Source of the DNA: Marthasterias glacialis
Lineage: Eukaryota > Echinodermata > Asteroidea > Forcipulatida > Asteriidae
Assembly: GCA_911728455.2 (NCBI GenBank)
Contig: OU452222.1
Location: 20,656,559 to 20,720,558 of the forward strand
DNA: 64,000 bases
Reading direction: 5' to 3'
Positions within the stretch are counted from its first letter, which is position 1, and each line of letters begins with the position of its first letter. Shown here piece by piece: positions 52,860 to 64,000 of this stretch. Both the position numbers and the translations under genes were made by a program. The notes beneath the pieces were generated by a model that was not told where the DNA came from, did not search any database, and worked only from the letters and a program-made list of their open reading frames with translations.

Positions 52860-55800
52860 TTAAATTTGGATACCATTTCGTGCGTTGTTCCAGTAAGTCA
52901 CAGTGTTGTTTGTGCTGTACAGTATGACGGGGTTTGAGCTGAAGGATTTCTCCCAATCGCACACACCTATAGCTGATTCTACTACCATCAGCCAGCCTCG
53001 ATCTTTTGAGCATCCGGCATAGTTCATATTGATGTAGAACCGTCGATCATATAGACCACTGAAATTCGTACAAATACAGAGATATTTCCTATTGACACTT
53101 ATACACCAATCAAACTCTATCGTATACTTTTTTATATCCTGGTCATGTTAAATAGTACGGCAGGTAGGTGATGGGATTCTGCCTTTGATGATACGTGCAT
53201 TGAATTTGACACATAGAGCATGTCATGAGAAAGATATTGGCTATGGGCCATCGCAGATCTTGAAGACAATAAAGGTAGAATAACAAGCAATGGCAGCCAC
53301 TTTACCATTTTTTGATCAGTATACAATTGTTGTCTATCTGCTGTGATGTGGTCCATGCTGTTTTGGACACCCGAGGGGGCAGATGGCAGCCGAGGCGAAG
53401 GATTGTTAAAAAGGCCCTTACCGACATAGCTTGCAGACGACAATATTCAATTCAACAAAAGTTTTATCAACCAAAATGTATCAACTGGTCCCTATCGCGA
53501 GCATCATATCAAAAGTACAGTAGCGTGCATAGTGCCAGTGGTTGCTCAGTAACCTCTTTCTCAGGTAGTACCGCTAATGTGGTTGTACAGATCAATGTGG
53601 ACGATGAAATAATGTTCTGAGAACGATCCAGGTAATGGACGTGGGCATCATGACCTACCTCTTTCTCGGGTGTATTTGCCAACTTCAATATACATATCAA
53701 TGGGAACGATGAAATGAATTTTCTGAGGACGATCTGGGTAATGGACCCCAACAAGATCACTTTTTTGGGAAGACATGACATTTTGTATTATGTCACGTGA
53801 TTGGTTCTCGACCAATAAAAATTCACAGTCTAATACCATAGTATAACAATATACATTGTTGTCTGCTGTGATGTGCTCCGTGCTGTTTTGGACACCCGAG
53901 GGGGCAGACGGCAACCGAGGCGGATATGGGACGCAGACGCGCTATATTTTTCCATATTCAACGAGCGCGCGTGTGACAACGATTTTCCAGCCTACAAGTT
54001 GACAAATCAGATTGGATGATTTGTGCGTGGTGGAAGATATGTATTTTTTCAAATTTCAAACTCAACATAATAGACCGATCCATTAAGCACACCCACTAAA
54101 CATATTGACCAATCACAGCATTGGCTACATCACCCCTGTACATGTGGGCAGTACCATGTGCGGATCTTTAATGCAACACTGCCCGACATGAACGCGCGCG
54201 CTATAAGTATACGCGCACGCATGATTACATTTTTTAAATTGTTCTTTTATCGTGTCAGACATTATTTTGTCCGACTTTCGGTGGCGTTGCCAAGTCGGTG
54301 ATTGGTCAACACGTAAGGGGCGGGGCTTAATGGATCGGTCTATTATAGCCAACTCCTGCTTCAACTTTGGTACTGTTAGAAGTTAGAAGCAGTGTCAGAG
54401 CAGGCTGCCGTCTCGGCCTGGCGAGTGACTTTGTCAGCAGGTAGAGCGGCATAATTGGACTGCTGATGAGCTAGTTTATTTTACCCAAGCAAAAATGTGA
54501 CCGCCCATTTTAGTTGAACTTACACCATCGTGTCTCCAGTGATGGAGAAGCGATTCGTAGATGCCGTTGTTGTCAGGTCACTCCATGGAGATGATACAAG
54601 GCGCTCCTTGGCGAACCAGCTCAAAATGTCCGAGCCTGTTCCATTGAATACCAATTCAACTTTGACCCCAGTGTGGTCATACAAGGACAGCTTGACCTGG
54701 GTAGAGATTCAAACAACAATTTTTAGAGGGCAGTATCACAATGCAAGTTGTAGATTTCGTTTATCGAAGAAGGTCTAGATGGAGAATATTGTCCATTTGA
54801 ACTATGATCCAAAATAAATGGGTTGCAATAGACGCCATCTTTGATGACAATTTCCATTTTGGCGTTCACAATGAATTGTTTAGTCAATCCTTTGCTTACT
54901 AGACCCGCCAGTATGTTAGCAAGCTTTTTAATTTGCTTACGGAAGGCAGTTGTTATGAATCAGAAACTATGTGAATTGTCGCTCCGTAAGCCACAATACG
55001 TTTGGTTACAGGCTTTATGAAATTGGCCCCTGCTACCTAGGTATCCTTCAATTTTTATTGCATTTTGTTCATATCGTTCAAATTGTTGATTTTTCACACT
55101 CCACATGACTGGTGGAGAGTGAACCAAAATACAAAAGTGCATTGTTTTGACTTCCGTGCCAGTATATTGCCTCATTGCTCTCAGACTGTAGCAGTTACGT
55201 TCGCTTTTGAAGGTCAGCCTTAACTTCCATAATAGGAATGAATATAGAGCGATTGCGCGACCACCAATGTTTACGTGTCATATGTGACTTATAGCGGGTA
55301 CTACGTCATCTCAGCTGATGACAAAGACGTGCAGATACAGTCACGCTGTGACCCTTTTATTACAGTTGTTTGTTTGTTTCATTGTTTCATAAACTAGTAT
55401 TCTACTACACAAGATGTTTATTTTGAGTTTGGCGTCGGTATAGCAGCCCCCCTGTGATTTGTTTGTAACGTAAATCACTGTAAAAATAAAAGAGTAAAAA
55501 TATGTTGGAAAAGTGTATAATTAGCCTCGCGGAATTTCAAATAGAAAAAGGAATCACAACGTTTTGGAAACCATTTTCATTTGGTTGATTTCAGCTTCAA
55601 AATTGTGACATTATTTTGTTGAAAAGCATGTGATCACGGTTGTCTGGCCCCAACGTTCCGTGCAACTACCATCATCGTGAACATAAGGCTCCTTTCCAAC
55701 CCTTACTACGGAATTGTCCTTACTGGCTAAATTCAGCCACTCCGGTAAGGTCTCTGGTACAAACTCTTGAGTGTTCTCCACATATTTCGAGAAAGAAGAG

Positions 55801-58800
55801 CCTCAATCGAATAAACAAATGCAACAATCATCATGTACTTTGCAACAATGGTACTTTCCTATGGAGGACGCACTATTTGTTGCTGTTTAATACCCACTAT
55901 ATCGTGACTTGGAGAGCGCAATCGGTCTATAGGTTATGTTATAACACACCTCTCCCTGGTTCTTTATCCTGATTGGCTGAAACACGGTCGCGTGTGGTGT
56001 ACTAATATAGCCTAGTGCATGAAATCTGCACCACACGCACCGCACGCGCTTCATTTGGGGGAAATAGTTCGCAAGCGGGAAATAGTTTCAAAAACCCCAA
56101 AACTATTGACTGGTAAACAGCGCCCTCAAAAGAACGAAAATGGCGGCGTCTGTGGATCGAGAAGAATCTCCGGCCCAAAAACCGCGATTTACTCTTCTAA
56201 CCGACATTTTGGACTGAGGTGTGTTATAAAACACATATGGAATGGCATTATTCGGGCAATAGTGCACGTCTATGCACCCCTCGGGCCTGTGAGTGACCAG
56301 GAGAGGGTCCTATTTCCCTCTCCTGGTCACTCACAGGCCCTCGGGTTGCATAGACGTGTACTATATCCCTCATTGCCAGTCCATACGTGTATAATATTGA
56401 AATGCTGAGATCTCATTTCAACAACATTTTTACTTGTTGATTTAAGATAGCTAATAAACAAAAGAACTTTACTCTTTCAATAACTAATGACGTACCATCC
56501 CTTTTCAGGGTCCTCGTAAATTTATCATATGTAATACATTTTAATAAATAAAACAATTAAGGAGATCTTAAAATGTTAGCTTTATTGTGCAGCAGTTGCG
56601 ATCGAACCTAGGCTTGCACTAGGATACTAAGTTGTAATCATGAAGAGAACCATTTTCAACACAGAACCCTTTTTAGGCCTGCGTCCTACATGCACAGTGT
56701 AATTTTGTTTCATCCAAATTTGATTTATACGTAGGGCCCTACCTAGCCAGTTTTCCTTGTGGTCACTTGATATTTAAAAAAAGAAAAAGTCGCACCCTCT
56801 TGTTATAGTGATCCCATTACAATGCCGCCTCCAATGTTGTAACGTAAACTGAGCTTGATCCTGGCTGCATACGGTTGTATAACTTCTAAGTTGCGCCGCC
56901 CCCCCCCCCCCCACCCTCGAACAAAGATGTTAACAAAATAGAGATACAGTCAACATATAGGGCTAGTAGGTCCGTTGGTAGAGCACAGCTACGTAAATCA
57001 GGAGGTCGCAGGTTCAAATCCTCAATCCTTTGATCAAATGTTCTATGTTCACCTAAAATTGAATAATATTACCCAGCCACAGTTTCCCTTTTGGTTTGCA
57101 ACTTGTTTAAAGCCCCAGCTTAACATTGCTAAACTGACTGTACATGCTTCCATTCTTTGCACAAATCGAGATGTAATTTCTAATAAAACAAACCTGTGAA
57201 AATGTCAGCTCATTTCTTTGTTTTATTTGCGAGAAAACGGTAAAAATGCATTGAGCATTTTTGTACACATTCCTATAGGCAGAGTTTTCGTCTAAGACGA
57301 AAACTAATTTTGGATATTAATTCATTTTTTATTTAAAGCGATAACACTTCAGGCAGCAATATTTCAAGGACAGTTTTCTACCATCATCTTTATACCATGT
57401 AAGGTATATGTGACCATGTTTTTCTTCTTATAATACCAATGTTGAGATGGGGTTTTAAAGCCGGTGACTGCAGGTTCAAATCCCACTCCAGTCAATTGTT
57501 TCTTTGTTCAACCCCCCAAAATTGATTTAAAATTTACCTAGTCAGTTTCCCTTGTGGTTTGCGACTTGTTTAAAGAATTTTACTTACCCGACAGATATTA
57601 TTCAACTCTCCAATTTTCCAAGCATTGTACAGTGTTTCGTTACGATAGTTCCCGTGACCCCCCAAATTTCCATCCCAGACCGTGTTAGTCCACAGACCAT
57701 ACAGCTCAATTCCCGTCCCAGCAACCCCTTTGAAGACCAGTTGCCATTCGGAGCCTGCGTAGAAAATGGACAGAAAACTACATTATTTTTACCTCGTAGT
57801 TTATGCTAAATAATCTTCTACTACAGGTGAATGCCACAACGGTTGGTGGGCAGGGTTCATACCAAAGCAAATCTCCAAGAGAAATAGCCCTGTCCGAAAT
57901 GCTGTCAAGGTTGAGAATAATGCATATTACACGAAAAACTTACAAAACCACTACCCGACAAACAAGGAACTTAAATACAGAACTCACCTTCATTCTCCCC
58001 ACAAGAAGGTCCTTGGCTCTGGACACTGCAGAATGAGGCATGTGTCTTGGCAGAGTGTGTCTGGCATCCCATCTGTTAAAAAATAAAAAAAAAAAAACAT
58101 CTCGATTGTAAGGAAAATGAAAGGCTTCGAAAACGAAATAATTACAATCGCTTAAAATTATATTGTTTTTCTTAGAATGTATAGTTATCAAGGAGTATCA
58201 ATCCTTCAGAGAAATGTTTTCGTCTGAAATATTAAAAAGTCGAGTAAATTGCATTTTAAAGACCCTTAAAGAAATATTAATATTTCCTCGAAGAAATATT
58301 TCGAGAGACGTTATTTTATGTTAACGAAGTGATACATATTTTTAGGGATCGAAAAGTTATGTCAAGAGAAGGAAATGATTTCGAGAGAATTAAGTAAAAT
58401 TGTCTTTCCCTTTTCCTCTTTCTTTACTTCTTACATTTTTTGGACACCTTTCCCCCTTTAGGAGGCTCCGTACGTTGCTTGTTTCTATTACCACAATCGG
58501 AGTTGATCAGGGCACTCATGTAAAGCGCACTCAGACGTTATTGTGAAATGCGCTTTAATAAGAAGTATAGTTATTATTATAATTCTTTATATTATTATTA
58601 TTAAAAAATAATCAAACGTAAAATACATTTTCTTCGAGTAAATAAATAGTTTTAAAAACATTGAATTTACTACATAAAAGCTATTAAAATGTAACACTTT
58701 ATTCAGGAAATGTTCAATCTCAAAAGTCCAGATTTCAAATGGAGGCATCCGATGGGGGTCAGGGAAGTCAACTTAAACGACAAAAAATCATAGGCGTATT

Positions 58801-61800
58801 GGGAATCTTGGTTAAGCTGAGCAGAGGAGTTGATTTTCCCGAAATTGTGCACAAATAAAACACAAGCACCACTTTCTAAAAGAACGTCCTGTTATTTTTC
58901 TTCTTCTTGCTTTGCCCGAATTTTCCCCATTGTTTTGCCAAGTTTTCTTTTATTTCCCCCAACAATTTGCTTTGTTTTTCTCACCCCCATTGGTTATTTC
59001 ATTGCAATTGTAGCACTGGAAAGTCGTTCTTGATTCTCAGCCCCAGCACCCCTGATATGAACGTGCAAATAACACCTAAAGAATGTTTTGTTTATTGTTC
59101 TCACTGAAACAGGACCACCTTAACTTAAAGTGACCTAATTTGTTGAAAATTCCACAGGTTGTTTGTAAAGCGTGTTTATTGAAGCTTAGAAGATGAAAAT
59201 GGATATTGCTCTTCAAACTATCAATGATGTAAACAAACTTTAAATAAATAATAGGTATAATAACCCGTTATCTCCGTAAAGAATTATACTACTGCCATTT
59301 GAGGTCGCATAATGGCTATAATAGTTGGCAGGCTAGCCGTTTTGGCCGTCAACGGCGCGTAGACGCGTCGTGTTGCCGTCGGCGTCGTGCCGTCACGTTA
59401 CACAGAGCCCCTAAGGGGACAGGAGGGAACGAAATCATAATTTGTGGGAACGAAATGATTTTGAGGGGGCAAATTAATATTTCGAGGGAACGAATTAATA
59501 TATCGAGAGAATGAAATAACTCTCAACTTTTTTCACCCGTCCACCTTTTCCTCACCTGTCCCCTGACCACACTCGGAAGTAAAGGGCTGTGGCATTGTTG
59601 CGTTGCGCTGTGGCATTGTCACGTTGTCGCATTGTTGATTGTTAGCGACAGTGGGACTGCCATATTATACTAGCCAGAGTACAAAACTATGCGAAAGGAC
59701 AACGCGACGGCACCACGCGACTATCTACCGATGTGACGGCGTAAACGGCAAGGGACTCAACTATTAATGCCCTGATGCTTCAAATGGCAGTAATGGAATT
59801 CCTTAGTTTTGTCTTTGTAGTAGAGCTGTGTTTTTCTTTTCTTTTGAGCAAGTCTTGGTAACCTGTCACAACAACGTTTGAGAGGATGATGACCGAGGCC
59901 CAATTTCATGGCTCTGCTTACCGTAAGCAAAAAATCAGCGCTTGCGGAAGCAGAAAATTCCGCGCTTACTTAAGCGTATTTAACGGGTTAGCAAGGAATT
60001 TTTGCTTGTGCGCGTGCGTAGTTCACGTAACTAAGGATTCCTCGCTTACACAGCTAGTGCAGAAATTCGGCGGTAACCTCGTAAGCGGCGATTGGTCTTC
60101 GTAAGCGCAGAATGACGCAGTAAGCAGAGCCATGAAATTGACCCCGAATCTTCTGAAATGCGGCTCCTAAAGCATCATATGCGTAGGTCCGTGTTGAAAA
60201 GTGGGGTCTGGTTATGAAATTTACACACACTACCAATGTGAGAAAATTTAGTATTCATTTAGGAAGGATCCAAGTTTGTACATAAAGGGGCGGATATTTA
60301 TAACAATGCCAGCACGCAGCGTGAATATGTAATGCGAAGGAAGAGGACCGGGGCCCGCTCAGGGGCCCCAGGAAAATATTGGTTTCGGTAATACAACGGT
60401 TGTTATTATTTTTCTGTGAAGAATTCAATCCTAATTCGGCAAAAATAAGGGGAGCGTGCGATTTTGAATCGAGACAATGTATTGCAGTGTTTCTTTATAG
60501 CCTAAATGAATGAAGAAATAAATAAATAAATAAATGAGCACAAATGGCAGACCTTGGGCAGTCATTAGCTGCGTGTGAATGAAGATCTCATCTGTACCGC
60601 GGATTAAGACTATAGAAGACGAAAGTCTGAATTGAGTCAAGTCTAAGCTGCCCCAAGACCAGCACTGAGGAGAACAACGTTGTGCTCTGCTAAAATGAAA
60701 AATGTATTTTGGAAGAGTAAAGTAGTCCCAAATCTTTTATTTTCAATAAAAACAAATCTGCAACCACCCCGTGGAATGTCTTCAAATTCGGTGGTCACCT
60801 TTTATTAAAATCAACACGTTTACTCGGTACTAGTGCTCGAGTACCACTCGAGTACCGTTTCTATGGTACTCGTACTAGTGCTAGTACTCGTACTCGGCTT
60901 GCAAAAGTACTCCACCTCGAAGTCTATACTCAATATTCGACTGAAAAATAATCTGTACTCGAAGTCATGCATTCTTTACTCGACTGAAAATGTACTCAGA
61001 CTCGATTTTAAGTACTCATGGTCTAACGTATATCGCTGTGAAAGTTTAAGCCATTGCTATCGATGAAATAGAGGAATAAAGCCCAGGGAAAAGTAAAATG
61101 TAAATTGTCTTTGATGTATTCATGTTCAAAAGATAGTTATCATAAGAAGCACATAATGTCATCTACAAATTAGTCCCAAAACAATAAAATGTGTTGATAC
61201 ATCACATTGCGGTATTTAACTTCATAAGAGCTCGTGCATGCACGTCTTCGGAGACTCATTACTTGGTACTCGGCTGTTGGATTCGGTACTCAGATATCAG
61301 AAAACTTGGTACGGGGACTCTTATACTCATACTCGATGGCCCAAGTACTCGTAGTCGAGTACTACTCGGCCAATCTGGCACTCGACAGTCCTTGATAAAG
61401 AACATTTTTAAAGGTTTAAATAAAAAAGTATGGCGAATATTTCTATTGCGGCAATTTTGGTATTTTGGGTCTTCAAATTGTTTTCCTCGATTTTTTTTGT
61501 TTGTTACAGTAATCACTGTAGACGGAAATATTTCTTTAGATGATACTGGTATGAACTGAAACACAGTTCGAAAAGAATTACTACAATTTGTTTATTTAAT
61601 CTTAAAAATCAAAGTGTTTTCCTTATGAATAAATATTGATCCACTTGAACTGCAACGAGTTTGTATGATGTAAATGCAGAACTTACTCGTTGTTTGGCAT
61701 CCGTGGTGGTTTCCACTGATCCGTAGGCCAATCTGTCGAAATAGGAGAAGCCATCATCTTGTTTGTAATTCCCAGGGTATTCTTCTTTCCTAGCGTTGTT

Positions 61801-62064
61801 GAGCTGACACATGCCACTTATGTCATTGTGATTGAATGACGAGCAGAGACACTGTCTCACGCAAAGCGTCACACACTGAAGCCAAACTGTCCCGGATTGA
61901 TTCAGGAACGAGTGACCAGTCAGTGCGTGGTGCTGAGATCTCTGGAAAAGGCTTTCACGGGTCCGGAGATAACTCGACCTGGTCGCTAACGACTCTTGGG
62001 TCATCAGCAGCAATATTATCATCGCCATTGTAAATGGTAGCGGCATGCTCATTATGTAGCCCAA
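52860..62064 (-). CDS. Secreted apple (PAN)-domain protein with echinoderm-type C-terminal domain, five exons, 333 aa
   Basis: Minus-strand exons are 62064-61687, 58072-57988, 57754-57588, 54696-54524 and 53058-52860. Phases agree at all joints, and donors include gtaagt (three) and gtgag. Residues 1-25 (PLPFTMAMIILLLMTQESLA) form a signal peptide. ATG 62052 is an alternative start. An apple/PAN-like domain follows at about 40-112 (WLQCVTLCVRQCLCSSFN, GMCQLNN). Then comes a short Cys-rich linker (MGCQTHS, FCSVQSQGPSCGE). A C-terminal domain spans 156-333: SEWQLVFKGVAGTGIELYGL, VKLSLYDHTGVKVELVFNGT, GSDILSWFAKERLVSSPWSD, RRFYINMNYAGCSKDRGWL and VCDWE. I recall this last domain in uncharacterised amphioxus, mollusc and echinoderm proteins, often after apple or EGF modules. 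Its function is unknown. It probably acts extracellularly in adhesion or recognition. No truncation is seen. Confidence 0.87.
53132..53308 (-). CDS. Possible small secreted-peptide ORF or alternative first exon, 58 codons
   Basis: The frame starts MVKWLPLLVILPLLSSRSAMA, a textbook signal peptide (positive n-region, leucine-rich core, small residues at the end), then HSQYLSHDMLYVSNSM and a stop. It lies on the same strand as the apple-domain gene, inside its last intron, 74 bases upstream of the final exon. The 100 bases 5' of it are duplicated near 53860-53920. No good donor is seen. It could be an independent small gene, an alternative first exon or chance. Confidence 0.25.
   Translation of the reverse strand: MVKWLPLLVILPLLSSRSAMAHSQYLSHDMLYVSNSMHVSSKAESHHLPAVLFNMTRI
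53550..53750. repeat. Tandem duplication, about 105 bp, two copies
   Basis: 'acctctttctc.ggt.gta' through 'gatgaaat.a..ttctgag.acgatc..ggtaatggac' occurs twice in succession, in the last intron of the apple-domain gene. Confidence 0.75.
54067..54346. mobile_element. MITE, 280 bp, with 22-bp perfect inverted ends
   Basis: The left end ATAATAGACCGATCCATTAA and its exact complement at the right lie 178 bases from exon 4 of the apple-domain gene. The core 'AATAGACCGAT' resembles the family A termini, suggesting a common transposase. Confidence 0.9.
54817..55040. mobile_element. Fragments of family B and family D miniature elements
   Basis: 54819-54847 matches the family B terminus at 11606-11806. 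'ttatgaaattggcccctg' near 55014-55031 resembles the right end of the family D element at 59901-60140. Confidence 0.5.
55243..55930 (+). mobile_element. Non-autonomous DNA transposon, family A, copy 3
   Basis: The ends are 'atagagcgattgcgcgacc' and 'gagcgcaatcggtctat', and the interior matches 7404-7947 with an extra insertion near the left end. It lies in intron 3 of the apple-domain gene. Confidence 0.85.
55939..56229. mobile_element. MITE, 291 bp, directly beside family A copy 3
   Basis: The ends TTATAACACACCTC and GAGGTGTGTTATAA are exact complements. Confidence 0.8.
56264..56358. repeat. Long near-perfect hairpin
   Basis: A perfect 25-bp stem joins 56283-56307 (gggcctgtgagtgaccagga...) and 56316-56340 with an 8-nt loop. 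Outer arms 56264-56275 (cacgtctatgca) and 56347-56358 also pair. Confidence 0.92.
56963..57200 (+). repeat. tRNA-derived SINE, copy 4
   Basis: The A-box-like 'tccgttggtagagcac' and B box 'ggttcaaatcc' are followed by 'tctatgttcacc' and the tail 'acagtttcccttttggtttg.aacttgtttaaa'. Confidence 0.75.
57455..57580 (+). repeat. tRNA-derived SINE, copy 5 (5'-truncated)
   Basis: The B box 'ggttcaaatccc' is followed by the same tail as copy 4 and ends 8 bases before the splice donor of exon 3 of the apple-domain gene. Confidence 0.75.
58724..58945. repeat. Dispersed repeats R1 (inverted fragment) and R2 copy 2
   Basis: 58724-58745 is the complement of the R1 phrase 'tttgaaatctggactttt'. 58790-58945 matches R2 at 4668-4815. 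Both lie in intron 1 of the apple-domain gene. Confidence 0.65.
59290..59792. mobile_element. MITE-like element, 503 bp
   Basis: The ends TACTGCCATTTGA and TCAAATGGCAGTA are exact complements. The inner flanks carry related GC-rich 'gccgt.a.cg' words in opposite orientation. Confidence 0.8.
59901..60140. mobile_element. MITE, family D, 240 bp
   Basis: The ends CAATTTCATGGCTCTGCTTA and its complement are exact. The interior repeats 'gcttac' and 'gtaagc' in both orientations. Confidence 0.9.
60828..61385. repeat. Two clusters of 'tactcg' words
   Basis: 60828-61015 and 61255-61380 are dense in GTACTCG and CGAGTAC, partly self-complementary. They look like the two ends of one degenerate element of about 550 bp in intron 1 of the apple-domain gene. 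Confidence 0.6.
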
Positions 62065-64000
62065 TCTGGTTGTAAAAGCTGTTCAGTTGGCAACCTGACT
62101 AACTGACTTGATTTTCCGAAATATACCTGTGAGTTCGTAGTTCAGCACGTACGTAAATGAGGTTTATTATATCAGCCGACGGCTTACATATTGTGGTCCT
62201 GCCAGTGTATCTTCTTCCTTCCCACGATGTCACGTGATCAGAACGAAAAAGGCTTTATGCTTCTAAATGCTGCTGCCAAATGTAACCAAACTTGGACACA
62301 ACAACACCTGATCAACGCTCGTAGTAGGTATTGGGTCAAAGGTCACCTAGAGGTTACGTGGGGGTCATTTTCCACAATCCGACCGAATTTAGCCCTATTT
62401 GGTCTTATGCATCTTGACCAGAGCCCCATGTAAGGTCGGCTGATAGTAATTTGTGCTTTGTGAAGCACAGACATTGCGCTCTAGTGTATTATATCAGCCG
62501 ACAGTGTCAAATAAAAGTTAATGTAGAAACAATATTAAAATTACCTTTAAAAATAAAACTGCCCTCTCAAAAACAAATCAACGAACAATTTTTTATGAAA
62601 TTATTTGTCCTTCTAATTTCTAACGGATTGTATCTATTCAGCAGCAAAGATAACATTTGCGTGTAAAATACTTATTTTACTTACCCGAACTGAATGTGGT
62701 TTTGGGTGTTGCTACACTTTTTTTATTGGGGTCAAAGACACCCTATACCTACATATGGATTAATACGTGTACTTTTTTATCAGTTAACAGCCAAGCATCA
62801 TTGACAGTATAACTGATTTCTATAATTTTGAATTCATTGTGTTATTATTTATTGGCAGTACTTAAAAATTAATCAACCTGCACTGTCGTTAAAAGCAGTG
62901 GCAACTCATTTCTCTCATTTGGCCTGCTGACCTCAGGAAAAAACACTATGATGAGATCGTCTAATGACCACTTACAATTATTACACATTTTAGTGGTTTT
63001 CTTTCACAATTGAATTTTTTATTTGATCTTAATTGAGATCGGCCAAGATCCTGGAATGAATATAAATGAGACTCAGAGAGCAGACAGCCTGCAGCAAATA
63101 CTACCCAGCAATTTCCGTATACTAAAACTCTTTTTAGTATATATATTTAGCAAATATTGATAAAAAAGTTTCATTATTAGAGTTGCTTTCGTTCGCATTA
63201 ACATTTTACATAAGGCACCTTGCAAAATATTGAAATTATGATGTTGAGGTAATCCTGAGGACCGAGCCCAACTAAAATACACCCAGTTTGGTTTTATGAA
63301 TCTTGTGGGGAGTTTAACACTTGGGGTCAAGGTAGAAGCGTCCCCGTCGCGACTTGTAAATGCTGAGAAACTTGTAGATGCTTAGAAAGTTGAGACGTCA
63401 TGATGACGTCATCAGGAGTCGAGTTGCAAGATTTGTATGCATTAAATTTATAAATCTTTGAAAAGCTATATCAAATCAAGCACAAAAGACTTTAGGTTGC
63501 TTTTTGCTGGATTATATTTCGGTATAACGGGTCTTCATTTTATCGTGTGTGTGACTTAACTTGACCTCTACTTCCGGTCAAAACTGGAAGTGTCTTGTAA
63601 TTTAATAGTGGGAACTTTTTGGAGTTGCTTTCAACGATGTTATAGTCCGTCAAGGGTCTGGTTTTCAAAAACAGGACTGTTGACGTCATAAAATTCAAGA
63701 GCGCTCTTTAGCGGCAGATTAAATACAGTTCAAAATGCACTGTTACTTGAAGTCTGTGATGAAGTTTATGGTAATCATTTCAAAGTTGGTATAAATAATA
63801 GTATTAGTTGGTATAAATAATGACCTTAAAATACCCACCCATTCCGGGATTTACGCTTAATGTGTAAAGCACAAAACGACGTTTTTACTTTAACAGTTGG
63901 TTTAAATCATGCAGATAACATGTGCAAAGTAGTAGATTGATGACGTCATCAGACGTCACATGGTATTACATTAAAGGTGCACTTTTGAAGTCCTGTGTCG
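62065..64000. other. Upstream flank of the apple-domain gene; repeat R4 relative, no gene seen
   Basis: 'atatcagccgac' occurs at 62169-62180 and 62490-62501 around a segment related to the repeat at 41630-42365. TGATGACGTCATCA-type palindromes occur near 63397-63410 and 63940-63952. No coding exon is recognised. Confidence 0.45.

Overview
This is metazoan nuclear DNA. Genes are sparse and split into small exons with GT-AG introns, and most of the rest is dispersed repeats, miniature inverted-repeat elements, tRNA-derived SINEs, retroelement relics and simple repeats. The gene content (fibrinogen C-terminal, discoidin and apple-domain secreted proteins, and a sperm microtubule inner protein) points to a deuterostome. 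The frequent 'taggcctac'-type words, and a repeat that resembles a short element I remember from sea star genomes, suggest an echinoderm, probably an asteroid. The species call is inference.

Layout. 1-0.5 kb (+): last exon of a fibrinogen-related protein. 2.4-3.5 kb: a non-LTR retrotransposon relic, a TTAA-flanked miniature element and G/C homopolymer repeats. 5.2-6.3 kb (-): a two-exon small membrane protein, SMIM13-like. 8.6-14.9 kb (+): a seven-exon gene for a sperm microtubule inner protein, SPMIP8/TEPP-like. 15-19.7 kb: repeats only. 19.7-24.5 kb (+): a three-exon gene joining a retroviral-type integrase core to an OTU cysteine protease and an unrecognised C-terminal region, the most unusual protein here. 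24.5-40 kb: almost only repeats, including a partial copy of a larger transposon, an E-box minisatellite and several foldback elements. 40.0-44.7 kb (+): a five-exon gene with a likely signal peptide, a Thr-rich 11-residue tandem repeat and a discoidin (F5/8 type C) domain, interrupted by a frameshift in exon 4. 45-52 kb: minisatellite, Penelope-like tail, and a 1.56 kb TTAA-flanked transposon. 52.9-62.1 kb (-): a five-exon secreted apple-domain gene whose introns are packed with miniature elements. 62-64 kb: repeats, no gene seen.

The genes do not form a pathway. Three of the six encode secreted recognition-type proteins (fibrinogen-like, discoidin, apple), two are small conserved cell-biology genes, and one is transposon-derived. 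All splice models were built by eye from reading frame, phase and consensus sites.
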